Source: CAZUTO01 sp964623085 (lineage in GTDB: Bacteria > Pseudomonadota > Gammaproteobacteria > Pseudomonadales > GM7GCV1). From it: a DNA stretch of 11,387 nucleotides. Under the pieces are notes generated by a model, which worked only from the letters and a program-made list of their open reading frames with translations, was not told the origin of the DNA and ran no database searches. Shown in pieces: positions 1 through 9,800 of the stretch. The stretch is from contig CAZUTO010000040.1 in NCBI GenBank assembly GCA_964623085.1, positions 1-11,387 on the forward strand. Direction: 5' to 3'. Made by a program: the position numbers and the translations under genes. Each line of letters starts with the position of its first letter. Within the stretch, counting starts at the first letter, position 1.

Positions 1-3000
1 ACCATTATCGGTAAAGTCTTCGATGATCAGAATGCCAACGGATTGCAGGATGAAGGTGAATACGGCATTCCGGGCGTGCGCTTGGCGACGGTGACAGGAC
101 TGCTTATTGAGACAGATTCTGAAGGCCGATACCACATCGCTGCGGTTGACGTTGAACGCTTTGAGCGTGGCCGTAACTTCTACCTTAAGTTGGATACGGC
201 GACCTTGCCTGATAGCGCTGAAGTGGTAACAGAAAATCCTCGTGTGATGAGAATTACGCAGGGCTTGCTCAATCAGATCAACTTTGGCGTCAAGCTTGCT
301 TCGCAAGATAACAATGCACAACTCGAGATCGGCGAGGTGCTCTTCTATGCCGGTGAAACCACAATACGGGATGAGTACAGGCCGCTGTTAGATGAGATGA
401 CCGCGCATATCATTGAGAATCAAGCGGGCGATTTGACTATATTAGCGCGTGCGGGCAATGAGCAGCTGGCGGTCGCCAGAGCGACGGCGTTGAGAGATGA
501 GTTGATGTCGCGCTTAAATGGCGCAAACTATCCGGTTTCCATCGGTATTAAAACCGAGACGTCTGGAGTCCCAATAGCCTCAGTCGGCCACCAACTGACA
601 CTCCATGCAGAATTCTTCTTTGATACCGCAAAGAGCGATATCAGGCCATCTGCCTCACCCTTACTCGATGAACTCGCGTATCAACTTCGCACTACCTGTG
701 AAGCAGATGTGAAAATTGAGGGACACACAGATTTTCGCAATGTCACAGGTATTAATCCGGCGCTCTCCGAAGCGCGTGCGAAGGCAGTTCATGATGCACT
801 AATAGCGCGTGGCGCCTTCAATCTCGCCAGAGACTGTGTCTTCCCGACCAACGCCAAGCCGGAGGATAGAAATGAGAACCCGCAATCACGAATACTGCCA
901 GTTGAGCAGACAAAGACAATGTTGAAACAGGTCGCGGCAGCGATGCTGAGTGTGTTTATCACGCCAGCCTATGCTCAAGAGAGTGATTGTACGTTAGAAA
1001 ATTGCGTCACTTCAGAAGGTGTCGTGGTCAAATTGGTTGGGCGGGCCGCAGAGTTGCAGCGCACGCCTGGTAATTCACCGGAAGCACTGCAGGATAATCG
1101 CCGTGTGGATGTAGATGTGGATTACGCAGCGGATGGACGAGATCTGGCGACGGTGACGACTACTCGGCGCGCCACTGTGGCGGATGTGGGGTCGCTATGG
1201 TTGACAGAGGATCCACTGATTATTGATCCCAAGTTCGCCTTCTCGACACCCTTTGGTAATGAGTGGATCGGAAACGCACTGGCGGGACCAATTTACTTTG
1301 ATTTCTACACCAACTACGCGGCGTTCCAAGACCATGTGATGTTAACCATCTTTGATGATGACGACGTCGATCGTGTGAGTCCCGTTGCCCAAATCAAAGC
1401 GGATCCCTCTCAGTTTGGTCAATTTGCATGGACACCAGAACAGGTGGTGTCGCCGGGCGATCGCTTTTACGCGATGGTCGAAGTGATCAGTGATGATGGC
1501 TTGGTGGACACCACCGTTTCGCGCCAATTTGAGTTGTTCGATGAACAACAATTGACCACTCAGGAATTAACCACGCGAGAAGCGCTTCCCTTTGCCTCAG
1601 TTTATGGGCGCACTGACTTAGCGACGCAGCGTATTCCGCTGCATGGATCACGCGTGCGTGTTCATGGCGATATTCAAGGGTTTCAATCAACGGTAACGAT
1701 CAATGATGAGCCGATGCCCGTTGATAATGCCAATCAGTTTGCGGTCGAATATATTCTGCCGGTGGGGACGCACGATTTTGATATCCAAGTCGCCTCTCGC
1801 GGCCAACGGCTAGCCGATGTCAATCTGCAAACGGATGTCAGAGGCGAGTATATGTTTTTGGCTGGTTTGGCAGACATCACGGCTTCAGATAATGATATTT
1901 CTGGCAGCTTAGAAGCATTGAGTGGCGATGATCGCTTTGAAGAAGACTTCCTCGTGGATGGACGCTTCGCGTTTTATCTAAAAGGAAAAATTCAGGGTAA
2001 GTACTTAATTACGGCGCAACTGGATACCCGAGAAGGCGAGATCGATGAGATCTTTGGCGATGTGCTTCAGGAAGACCCTACTGCATTATTCAGACGACTA
2101 GATCCAGACGTTTTCTACCCTGTTTATGGTGATGATTCGACGACAGTCAGCGATGTGGATACCCAAGGTCGTTTTTTCCTACGCGTCGATTGGGATAACT
2201 CGCAAGTTCTTTGGGGGAATTATCACACCGGCCTGAATGGTACGGAGTTCGCCCAGTACAATCGTTCGCTCTATGGTGCAAAGCTTGAGCACAATTCAAA
2301 TGATGTCACAGACCTTGGTGAGTCTAAGACGCACTTAAAAGCGTTTGTGTCTGAGGCCCAATCTGCGTTTGGCCATACTGAATTTTTGGGAACCGGTGGT
2401 AGCCTCTACTATTTGCCAGATACCAATATTTTGCCTGGGTCAGAAAAAGTATCTGTCGAGATACGTGACCGTGACAGTAATCTAGTGGTAGATAGGATCA
2501 CCCTCATCCGCGATCAAGATTATGAAGTGGATGAAATCCAAGGACGAATTATTCTGGTTCGACCACTGTCGCAGATTCAATCAAGACAGCAATCTATTAT
2601 TCGCGATGATCCGCTTGATGGCGATCTGAGCTTCCTGTTGGTCGACTATGAATATGTCCCCGATAACTTTAGTCCTGATGAAGCGACGGTCGGTGTTCGC
2701 GGCAAGCAGTGGGTCAATGACTCTATCGCACTAGGTGGTACCTACGTGCAAGAAGGCCGAGGTGCGGAAGACTACGAATTGATTGGTGTGGACCTTACAC
2801 TGCAGAGAGGGTTAGGCACCTATATCAACCTGGAATACGCGACGACGGAATCTAGCCAATCCGACAGCTTCTTCTCGGACAACGGTGGTCTTAGTTTCTC
2901 GCAAGGCGCGCAAACGAGCGATCTTAATCGTGAGGGCGATGCTGTGGGTGTCACTGCTCGGGTCAATTTACAAGAGCAGGGCCTGACGGACAAACCATGG

Positions 3001-4494
3001 ACAGTAGGAGCCTGGTGGCGTCGAACCGATGAAGGTTTTTCGGTTGCGCGTCGTGATGACCTTGAAGAGGTGACAGAGGCAGGTATAGAGATTCACGGCC
3101 AAGTGACGGACAAGCTTGCTGTTGGGGTTCGCGCCACGTCTGTCGAGCGCGGTCTCGATACCGAAGATGAGCAGCTCAGTCTCATGCTGCGTTACGATTT
3201 TACGGGTAGCGATCAGATATCGCTTGAGTTGAGAAGTGTTAGAGAACGCAATCAGCTCCAGCCAGACTCTGTGACAGGATCACTGGCGGCACTGCAATAT
3301 ACCCGCGCGATCTCATATCGTGTGGATGTATACGGTACTATTCAGGGCACCTTGGATGATGATAGTGGCGCCTATGAAGATAACAATCTTGTGGCCATTG
3401 GTCTTCGTGCGGGGCTCAACGACAAGGCGACGTTAAACGCGGAAGTAGTGAGCGGTAATCGTGGTGAAGCCGCGACGGTTGGGCTCGATTACGCTCGTAC
3501 CGAGCGCCACAGCCTGTATGGTTCCTTTACACACTCAACAGATAGAACCGAAGCGCTATCTTCCGGTGATCGCTTCACGTTAGGTAACCGTTGGAATGTT
3601 AGCAACCAGACTGAGATATTCAGTGAGAACCAATTTATCGACAATGATAGAGGGGCAGGTCTCACCCATGCCTTCGGTATTGACTATCAACCCTATGAAG
3701 GGGTGGTCGTTGGTGCAACCCTGCAAACGGGTGAACTCGAGTCTATCGCAGGTGTGATTGATCGCGATGCCGTTAGCCTTCGGGCAGGGGTTAGCCGTGA
3801 TCTTTGGCAATGGCGTTCAGCAGTAGAGTTCCGCTCTGATGATGGCGCTGAAGATGCGGATCAGTGGGTCACCACTAACCGGTTCAACTACAAGTTCAAC
3901 GACTCGCTGCGAGTAGTGGGGCGAGTTAATCACTCTGAAACGGACGACGAAATAAATGAACTGGGTGATGCGAGATTTACCGAAGCGGGCATTGGTCTCG
4001 CGCTTCGCCCCGCGAATAGCGACAAGTTCAATTTACTGTATAAATATACGTTCTTGTATGACCTTCCGAGCTTAGGACAGAGCTTAATACAGACCGGTGG
4101 TACAGGCACGGATCAGCGCTCCAATATTCTGTCTTTGGAAGGTGTTTATCAGTTCAATAGTCGCTGGAAGCTGGGTGCCAAAGTCGGGCAGCGTGAGAGT
4201 GAACTTCGTGCCGACCGTTCATCTGGAGAATGGTTTGAATCGACCGCCAATTTCGCGGCCATACGTGGGCGTTACCACCTGATCTCTTCTTGGGATGCGT
4301 TACTTGAATACCGCATACTGGAGATCGAAGAGGAAGACAGCATTCGTGATGGATTCCTGTTTAGTATTGACCGCCACATCGCAGATAATTTCAAGCTGGG
4401 CATAGGTTATAACTTCACTGACTTCAGTGATGATCTCAGTGATTTAGATTACGACCAAGAAGGTTGGTTTATAAACGCTGTCGGTAAATACTAA
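1..4494 (+). CDS. Large outer-membrane barrel protein with SdrD_B-like and OmpA-like domains (5' partial)
   Basis: The frame is open from base 1 to the TAA at 4492-4494 (1,497 codons), so the start lies before the window; the TTG at 43 falls inside a domain and is not a credible start. Codons 1-100 resemble an SdrD_B/Cna-B-like beta domain (GKVFDDQNANGLQDEGEYGI). Codons 108-172 look like a degenerate OmpA-like domain. Codons 202-290 are a clearer one, with FFFDTAKSDIRP, GHTD at 241-244 and LSEARAKAV, the type that binds peptidoglycan; an OmpA-like ending, NRRVDV, comes only at about 366. Between them sits a hydrophobic, signal-peptide-like stretch (codons 307-325). The middle is beta-rich, and from about codon 616 alternating, Tyr/Arg-rich strands suggest an outer-membrane barrel ending in GWFINAVGKY, a good terminal beta-strand with a final aromatic residue. 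Likely role, inferred: an envelope protein joining outer membrane and peptidoglycan. A transport or secretion role is possible but not shown. It converges on the MscS gene. Confidence 0.85.
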   Translation, partial: TIIGKVFDDQNANGLQDEGEYGIPGVRLATVTGLLIETDSEGRYHIAAVDVERFERGRNFYLKLDTATLPDSAEVVTENPRVMRITQGLLNQINFGVKLASQDNNAQLEIGEVLFYAGETTIRDEYRPLLDEMTAHIIENQAGDLTILARAGNEQLAVARATALRDELMSRLNGANYPVSIGIKTETSGVPIASVGHQLTLHAEFFFDTAKSDIRPSASPLLDELAYQLRTTCEADVKIEGHTDFRNVTGINPALSEARAKAVHDALIARGAFNLARDCVFPTNAKPEDRNENPQSRILPVEQTKTMLKQVAAAMLSVFITPAYAQESDCTLENCVTSEGVVVKLVGRAAELQRTPGNSPEALQDNRRVDVDVDYAADGRDLATVTTTRRATVADVGSLWLTEDPLIIDPKFAFSTPFGNEWIGNALAGPIYFDFYTNYAAFQDHVMLTIFDDDDVDRVSPVAQIKADPSQFGQFAWTPEQVVSPGDRFYAMVEVISDDGLVDTTVSRQFELFDEQQLTTQELTTREALPFASVYGRTDLATQRIPLHGSRVRVHGDIQGFQSTVTINDEPMPVDNANQFAVEYILPVGTHDFDIQVASRGQRLADVNLQTDVRGEYMFLAGLADITASDNDISGSLEALSGDDRFEEDFLVDGRFAFYLKGKIQGKYLITAQLDTREGEIDEIFGDVLQEDPTALFRRLDPDVFYPVYGDDSTTVSDVDTQGRFFLRVDWDNSQVLWGNYHTGLNGTEFAQYNRSLYGAKLEHNSNDVTDLGESKTHLKAFVSEAQSAFGHTEFLGTGGSLYYLPDTNILPGSEKVSVEIRDRDSNLVVDRITLIRDQDYEVDEIQGRIILVRPLSQIQSRQQSIIRDDPLDGDLSFLLVDYEYVPDNFSPDEATVGVRGKQWVNDSIALGGTYVQEGRGAEDYELIGVDLTLQRGLGTYINLEYATTESSQSDSFFSDNGGLSFSQGAQTSDLNREGDAVGVTARVNLQEQGLTDKPWTVGAWWRRTDEGFSVARRDDLEEVTEAGIEIHGQVTDKLAVGVRATSVERGLDTEDEQLSLMLRYDFTGSDQISLELRSVRERNQLQPDSVTGSLAALQYTRAISYRVDVYGTIQGTLDDDSGAYEDNNLVAIGLRAGLNDKATLNAEVVSGNRGEAATVGLDYARTERHSLYGSFTHSTDRTEALSSGDRFTLGNRWNVSNQTEIFSENQFIDNDRGAGLTHAFGIDYQPYEGVVVGATLQTGELESIAGVIDRDAVSLRAGVSRDLWQWRSAVEFRSDDGAEDADQWVTTNRFNYKFNDSLRVVGRVNHSETDDEINELGDARFTEAGIGLALRPANSDKFNLLYKYTFLYDLPSLGQSLIQTGGTGTDQRSNILSLEGVYQFNSRWKLGAKVGQRESELRADRSSGEWFESTANFAAIRGRYHLISSWDALLEYRILEIEEEDSIRDGFLFSIDRHIADNFKLGIGYNFTDFSDDLSDLDYDQEGWFINAVGKY

Positions 4495-4527
4495 TATAGC
4501 TAAATGCTAAAGACGGTTTGACCGAAT

Positions 4528-4556
4528 AAAAAAGGGCGCTATCAGCGCCCTTTTTT
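4528..4556. terminator. Bidirectional intrinsic terminator between convergent genes
   Basis: A perfect 7-bp stem (GGGCGCT at 4534-4540, AGCGCCC at 4544-4550) closes a 3-nt loop. Six Ts follow on the plus strand and six As precede it, giving a U-tract on the minus strand too. It lies 34 bases after the barrel gene's stop and about 24 bases past the end of the MscS gene, so it can stop transcription from both sides. Confidence 0.92.
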
Positions 4557-4579
4557 ATTTATATAAAACGCTTTGAAAT

Positions 4580-5899
4580 TTATATAACGGTGTTGGATCC
4601 ACTCTTTTCAGGTGTGTCGTTGAGAATGCGAACCTCGCGTTGTGGGAAGGGTATAGTAAAGCCGTGTTCTTTCAACGCATCCCAAAGCATCAGTTTTAAA
4701 TCAGCTTCGACACGATTTTTACCATCGTCGACGCCGTGCATCCAAAACTCGACCAAAATCACGATGCCTGAATCACCGAAGTCATCAATTTCTGCATCGG
4801 GGTGCTCTTCAATAGGGTCATTTTCACCACTGATGACCTGAGGGTGCTGGGCGATGACTTCACGCACGACATCAAATAGCCGGTGTAAGTCGGTGTCATA
4901 AGATACGCTAAACGTAAAATCACAGCGTTGTTTGTCATCTTTGCCTGACCAGTTGGTGAAGATATTAGTAATGAAGGTTTCATTGGGAATCAATACCTCT
5001 TTACCCTCATAGGTTTCAACCACGGCATAACGCAGTTTTATGTCGCGCAGAATGCCGAAGATATCTCCTTCAAGCTCGATGTGATCGCCGACCTTAATCG
5101 AGCGGTCAAACAAAATAATTAGACCTGAAACAAAGTTCGCCGCAATTTGCTGCAAGCCAAAACCAATACCCACACCGACAGCACCACCAAGCACGGCCAG
5201 TGTCGTGATATTAATACCGACAACCTGCAACAACACAATAAAGAGCAGCGTGTAGAGCCCCATTTCAAACAGTTTGGCTAGCAGCTCACGGGTACCGATA
5301 TCGAGCGAGGGTGCGCGTCTGATCGCATTTTTCCCTGCATTATTTGAATGTCGGCCTAGCCAAAATAGGAGTATGCCTACCACGACTCCACGGCCGACAT
5401 TTAGTGCTGAAAGGCTAATATTGCCGAGCTGAATGGAAATGCTATCTAGCACAACGGCCAAGTCATCGAGCCAGCCAAATACTTTTAGCGTCGCCAGTGG
5501 AATGATGACCCACTTGATTAGAATCGTAATAAATGGATCTTTAACAAAACGTCGTGTGGCTTTGAAAAGTAGCCAAACGACAGCCAGACCTTCAACAATA
5601 TTGACCAGCCAAATTTGCCCTAAAACGGCTCTCGAAACCTCGACGCCAACCACCGCCAACATAAAGAGCGACATAGGGAGGGCGAGCACTTGTAGCTCAT
5701 ACATAAACCGCTTTAGGTATAGAAAGCGAGCGCCCGGCTCAGGCTTCTTGCATCTTCTTCTGAGGAAGCTCGCCATCGGAAACGCCATAACAAATACGCA
5801 GGCGGCAATACCCGCTTGGGCGTAAAACTCAGGGCTAGAACTCCATTCAAGTATTTTCTGAAGTATTTCCTGCCACCTAAATTGCAGCGTCTCAATCAA
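4580..5899 (-). CDS. MscS-family mechanosensitive ion channel
   Basis: This 439-residue inner-membrane protein should open under membrane tension to release solutes during osmotic downshock. Hydrophobic helices appear at about 28-46, 66-88, 92-113, 122-140, 166-182 and 208-229. They precede the conserved MscS core: the Gly/Ala-rich pore helix (VLGGAVGVGIGFGLQQIAAN, 236-255), the beta domain (RSIKVGDHIELEGDIFGIL, about 266-284, and LIPNETFITNIFTNWS, 303-318), and the C-terminal alpha/beta domain ending in the typical TIPFPQREVRI (415-425). With extra N-terminal helices it is longer than E. coli MscS (286 residues) and closer to the medium-sized family members. The start is TTG at 5899: an in-frame TAG lies 15 bases upstream, an AGAGGG ribosome-binding site sits 8 bases before it, and the first ATG would cost 37 residues. 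It is transcribed alone, convergent with the barrel gene. No clear promoter was seen. Family assignment is firm; gating and ion preference cannot be read from sequence. Confidence 0.96.
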   Translation of the reverse strand: MIETLQFRWQEILQKILEWSSSPEFYAQAGIAACVFVMAFPMASFLRRRCKKPEPGARFLYLKRFMYELQVLALPMSLFMLAVVGVEVSRAVLGQIWLVNIVEGLAVVWLLFKATRRFVKDPFITILIKWVIIPLATLKVFGWLDDLAVVLDSISIQLGNISLSALNVGRGVVVGILLFWLGRHSNNAGKNAIRRAPSLDIGTRELLAKLFEMGLYTLLFIVLLQVVGINITTLAVLGGAVGVGIGFGLQQIAANFVSGLIILFDRSIKVGDHIELEGDIFGILRDIKLRYAVVETYEGKEVLIPNETFITNIFTNWSGKDDKQRCDFTFSVSYDTDLHRLFDVVREVIAQHPQVISGENDPIEEHPDAEIDDFGDSGIVILVEFWMHGVDDGKNRVEADLKLMLWDALKEHGFTIPFPQREVRILNDTPEKSGSNTVI

Positions 5900-6136
5900 T
5901 TTGTTAGCCCTCTAAATTGTGCTTTTGCTGTGCAATACGTATTAAAACAGCTTGTGTTTCTGAGATGAAGCCGCGGATAGCATAACGATTATTAAGCCTT
6001 TGTTTTAGTAAAAAAACGGTGATCATTAAGCCGCAGTCTTAAACATCATATAGAAGATGGTGTTCCAAACCTTGGCACTAACTAAATGTAGGTGCGAGTC
6101 GCTCGGCTATTTAATAAGACCCTTTAGTGAGGCCTA
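5900..6136. other. Intergenic stretch upstream of the MscS gene, no gene seen
   Basis: I see no coding sequence, clear hairpin terminator or convincing promoter here. The only pattern noted is a near-identical 12-base pair of direct repeats, GATTATTAAGCC at 5987 and GATCATTAAGCC at 6021, one mismatch apart. The MscS promoter presumably lies in this stretch. Confidence 0.5.
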
Positions 6137-6577
6137 TCAGTGAGGCGCCAGCGCAATCGTGTGTTGTATCTCTGGGCCGTTAATCCCAATAGAGGCCGGT
6201 CGTATAACGCCTTGCAGAAAAGACACATCATAGAGTTCAGCCACTACACCTTCTATACGCAGCCATTGGACAGTTTCACCTGTTTCCGTATCGACAACGA
6301 TAAGTCCGCAACGCGCAGTAATGCCTTTTTCGCTCATTCTGTCTTGCAGTGGTAACCCATCAAATGTTTTGCCTTCGCGTGGCTCAGAGAGCCCGATTAA
6401 CGCGTACTTGCCCACGAAATAAAGCCCTCTAGCGAAACCGGGGCAGAAAGTGACAGGATTAAATGATCGCTTTTCTAAATTGACCCAACCAAACTCTCCA
6501 CGCCCAGAATTAAGAAGCCACAAGCGTCCGTTATGCAGACGTGGCAAATGCGGCATAGAAAGGCCTTCTAGGCACAC
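6137..6577 (-). pseudogene. TIGR03032-family protein, C-terminal half only (probable broken gene)
   Basis: The 146-codon frame matches the C-terminal half of the TIGR03032 family of uncharacterised proteins. Recognisable family motifs, in order, are GLSMPHLPRLHNGRLWLLNS, FCPGFARGL, ALIGLSEPREGKTFDGLPL, ARCGLIVVDTETGE and WLRIEGVVAELYDV. Full members, as I recall, are more than 300 residues, so about half is missing. The only possible start is a GTG at 6577, four codons after an in-frame TAA (6587-6589 on the plus strand), with no good ribosome-binding site. Immediately upstream the sequence changes to a BapA-like adhesin fragment in a different frame, so the N-terminal half was probably lost in a rearrangement. 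The downstream end is natural: a TGA after a family-like tail. The motifs are well preserved and without internal stops, so the break may be recent, or a short product could still be made. The biochemical function of the family is unknown to me. Confidence 0.8.
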
Positions 6578-6581
6578 TTCT

Positions 6582-6695
6582 TGTGGTTAGTGCATTGACA
6601 CTGGGCATAGCTGGCGCGGTGGTATCTTCATTGTCGCGACCATTGGTGCCGGTCGTTAAAGCAACCGCTGCTGCAGCAAGGCCTAAACCACCTAA
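6582..6695 (-). pseudogene. Remnant of a BapA-like adhesin gene (linker plus start of an Ig-like repeat)
   Basis: Read on the minus strand after a TAA at 6696-6698, this gives about 38 codons: an Ala/Gly/Leu-rich segment (LGGLGLAAAAVALTT), a short polar spacer, then DTTAPAMPSVNALTT. The last part matches the repeat boundary of the neighbouring intact adhesin (TTPPTAPTVNALATGSTTPE), and the hydrophobic segment followed by a polar spacer is what precedes the first Ig repeat there. The bases also resemble that gene: 6582-6633 aligns by eye with 9895-9944. The open frame runs on to 6531 but loses resemblance at about 6582, where TIGR03032-like coding begins in another frame. There is no start codon, no N-terminal module and no further repeat, so this is a scar of a third adhesin copy rather than a gene. 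It was too short to stand out as a reading frame. Confidence 0.72.
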
Positions 6696-6746
6696 TTAAA
6701 AAGTTAAAAGTTTAAACGTTTTAAAGAAGAGTACACCGGTATTGGT

Positions 6747-6792
6747 ATATCAGTCGGCAGGCCGTATTAGTTTATCGGCCTGCCGATGATAT
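6747..6792 (-). terminator. Long stem-loop downstream of the Ig-repeat adhesin
   Basis: CGGCAGGCCG (6755-6764) pairs perfectly with CGGCCTGCCG (6776-6785). The stem extends through T6754/A6786 and ATATCA (6747-6752) with TGATAT (6787-6792), giving 17 bp with one bulged base and an 11-nt loop. It lies 47 bases beyond the adhesin stop. No U-tract follows directly on the minus strand, so it may be a transcript-end stabiliser or a Rho-assisted terminator rather than a classical intrinsic one. A shorter related stem-loop follows the second adhesin at 11132-11162. Confidence 0.6.
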
Positions 6793-6839
6793 GAGGCTAT
6801 TGTAGCCATGGCATCCATTATCAGACGCGACTGTCGTAC

Positions 6840-9800
6840 TTAAATAATAATAATGTCTTCGCCAGCAAGAGTAGGTAGGGTTCCCGATGAGTCAACATCA
6901 AAGTTAGCCTCATTAGTAGTCTGGCTCGCACCAGTATTTGTAAACCCACCACTGGTGTCGACTGACTCGCTGGCGTCACCCAATACGAGCAACTGATTCG
7001 ACGAATCTGACAAATCGAGCAGGTCATTAACGTCAATATCCAGCGTGTCAGCGTCAGCGGCGATACTTCCAGTATTGTCTGNNNNNNNNNNNNNNNNNNN
7101 NNNNNNNNNNNNNNNNNNNNNNNNNNNNNNNNNNNNNNNNNNNNNNNNNNNNNNNNNNNNNNNNNNNNNNNNNNNNNNNNNGACCAGGATCAGTATCAAA
7201 GCCACTGACGCTTAGGCCATCCATACTAATCACAAGCTCGCCACCTGGTAGCTGGTTGACTGCCAAATTATCTGTGCTGCCATCAGAATAAGTGACCATG
7301 AAGTCTGACAAAGTAGTGTCTTCATGAATACTCCTAAAGTCCAACTGCACATCACCAACGGCTGTGCCGAATACGATGTCCTGATCACCAGCGTTTTCAC
7401 CAGATTCAAAGAAATTTAACTCGGCATTGGCTTCTACCATGATTGTTCCGGGGCCGGAGGAAAACGTCACCGAATTATCGATCAAACCATTGTTAGAACT
7501 AAATAGCACAGTATTGTCATCTGTAGGATCTATGGTGCCGACGATGTCTGTTATGTCCGTTGTGGATATCTCATTCTCATCCAGTATGCCGTCGCCGTCA
7601 TCATCAATATCGACTGTATTAGCCACGCCATCGCCATCGGTATCGAGGGTAATAGTTACTGTGTCGGTGCCTTCATTGCCATCCAAATCTGTTTGGCGCA
7701 CTTCAATTGTTGCGCCTTCTTCCAATGGTGTTGTTGGCGTGAAGCTGTAGCCTCCGTCAGCATCAAGGCTAACAGTTCCCCCAAGTTGGACGTCGTTTTC
7801 AAAGAACGCGAGCGAGTCGTCTCCTAAACTGCCTTCTGCAGTACCCGATACCACGGTGTCAATACCTGTCACTAGTTGATCAATCGTGACCATGGGTGCG
7901 GTGGAGTCGGTAATCGTAATTTCAATGGACGTAGATCCTGGATTACCCAAGGTATCCGTCGAGGTTACTTCAACGTCGTGCATACCTTCGGTTAGCGGTT
8001 CGAAAGGGGTGATGCCGTCTGCTGATGGCGTCGCTGTCCCAGTATCTACGGAGTAGGCGCCAGTCATTCCGTTGGCCATTGTTTCAAAGATTGAGCCATT
8101 GATCGCAACCGTGACAGTGGAGCCAGGTTCGGCCGTGCCGGTAATAGTCGGTGTAGGGTCGTCTGTTGTCAGCGCATCCACAGTGGGTGCTGCGGTAGAA
8201 CTATCAACAGTAATTTCATTGGTTGTTTCGTCAGATGATGAGTTACCTAAGGCATCCGTTGATGTGACAGCAACATCATGCTCGCCATCGACTAGTGGTA
8301 CGAAAGGGTTGTTGCCCGATGATGGTGTCGCCGTCCCCGTATTGACGGAGTAGGTGTTATTTCCTGCGGCTATTGTTGTAAAGGTCGAGCCATTAATGAG
8401 TAAAGTGACCGTTGAGTCAGCTTCGGCTGTGCCGGTAATGGTTGGTGTGGTGTCACTCGTTGTCAGCGCATCCACAGTGGGCACTATGGGAAGGGTAGTA
8501 TCAACCTCGATTTCAAGGGATGTGGCGTCCGATGTTTGATTGCCAGCGGCATCGGTGGATGTCACAACAACCTCATGCGTGCCTTCATCTAGCGGGTCGA
8601 ACGGGTCGTTGCCCGCAGTGATTTGCCCGGTGTCCTCAGTGTTTACGCTGTAAGTGCCATCCTCGTCGGCTATTGTTGTAAAGGTCGTGCCATTGACCTC
8701 AACAGTCACAGTTGAGCCAGGCTCAGCTGTACCTTCAATGACGGGTGTAGTGTCATTTGTCATCTGAGGGACAACCTGCGGTACTTCAGGCGCCATGGTA
8801 TCAATGGTGATGTTGACTGTGTCAGACAGTGAATTGCCATCCGCATTTGTCGCGGTCACGGTAACTTCGTTATCGCCTTCCAGCGGTGTGAATGTTCCCG
8901 CAATTGGTGTGGCACTGCTTGTGTCAAGAGACCATATCCCCGCTGGATCGGCGGTTGTTTCATAAGTAGCTCCGCCTACTTCTACAGCGAGCGTATCGCC
9001 AGCGCCAGCCGTACCTGTAATCACCGGTGTAGGACTATTTGTTACTACAGTATCCACAGTAGGTGTTTCGGGAAGGGCACCATCGATGGTGATTTCGTCC
9101 ATCGTTGCATCGATAGTGCTATTGCCCGCGGCATCAGTCACTGTAGCGACCACTTGCTGAACGCCCGCTGGGATAGGGGTATCAGGTGTGATGCTCCAAT
9201 TACCTAGTTCATCGATCTCCAAGTTCTCATTGGCAAGGCTATATTCCACGCCGGCCACTAAGACGGTGAGTGTGTCGCCTTCTTCCAACGTGGCAGTACC
9301 CGCGATTTCTGGTGTTGAGCTACTTGTGGTTAATGGGTTAACCGTAGGTGCAGGTGGCGCAGTGAGATCAATGGTAACTTCGTTCATCGTTGCATCAACT
9401 GCTTCATCACCATTGGCGTTGATCACCGTAGCGACCACTTCCTGCGGCCCCTCTGGGAGAGGCGCTGCTGGAGTGAGGCTCCAGCTGCCGTCAGCATTGA
9501 TCGTCAAGTTGCCATTGGCGACGCTGTAGGTCACTCCGGCTACCACAACCTCGAGTGTTTCGCCTTCGTCCAACATCACATTACCGGTGATTTCCGGCAA
9601 GGCGTTATTTGTTATCAAAGTATCGACAATGGGTGCCAAAGGAAGGCCTGTGTCAACAGTGATCTCGTCTGCATTTGCATCGCTAGTCGCATTGCCTGCT
9701 GCGTCAGTCACGGTGGCAGCCACTTGTATTGTGCCTTCTGGCAGCGGTGCAACAGGGGTAAGACTCCACTGGCCAGCATCATTGATAGTTAGGTTGCCAA

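Noticed and set aside
43..45. TTG at 43 as the start of the large plus-strand gene
   Set aside because: The same frame is open back to base 1 and encodes the beginning of the SdrD_B-like motif (GKVFDDQNANG), so the gene starts before the window.
5900..6060. Candidate promoter for the MscS gene
   Set aside because: Only weak hexamer pairs with poor spacing were found on the minus strand; none is good enough to report as a site.
6840..7205. A separate small gene across the N run
   Set aside because: Its first residues come from the other side of the gap in the wrong phase; the real part (6840-7081) is the C-terminus of the large adhesin.
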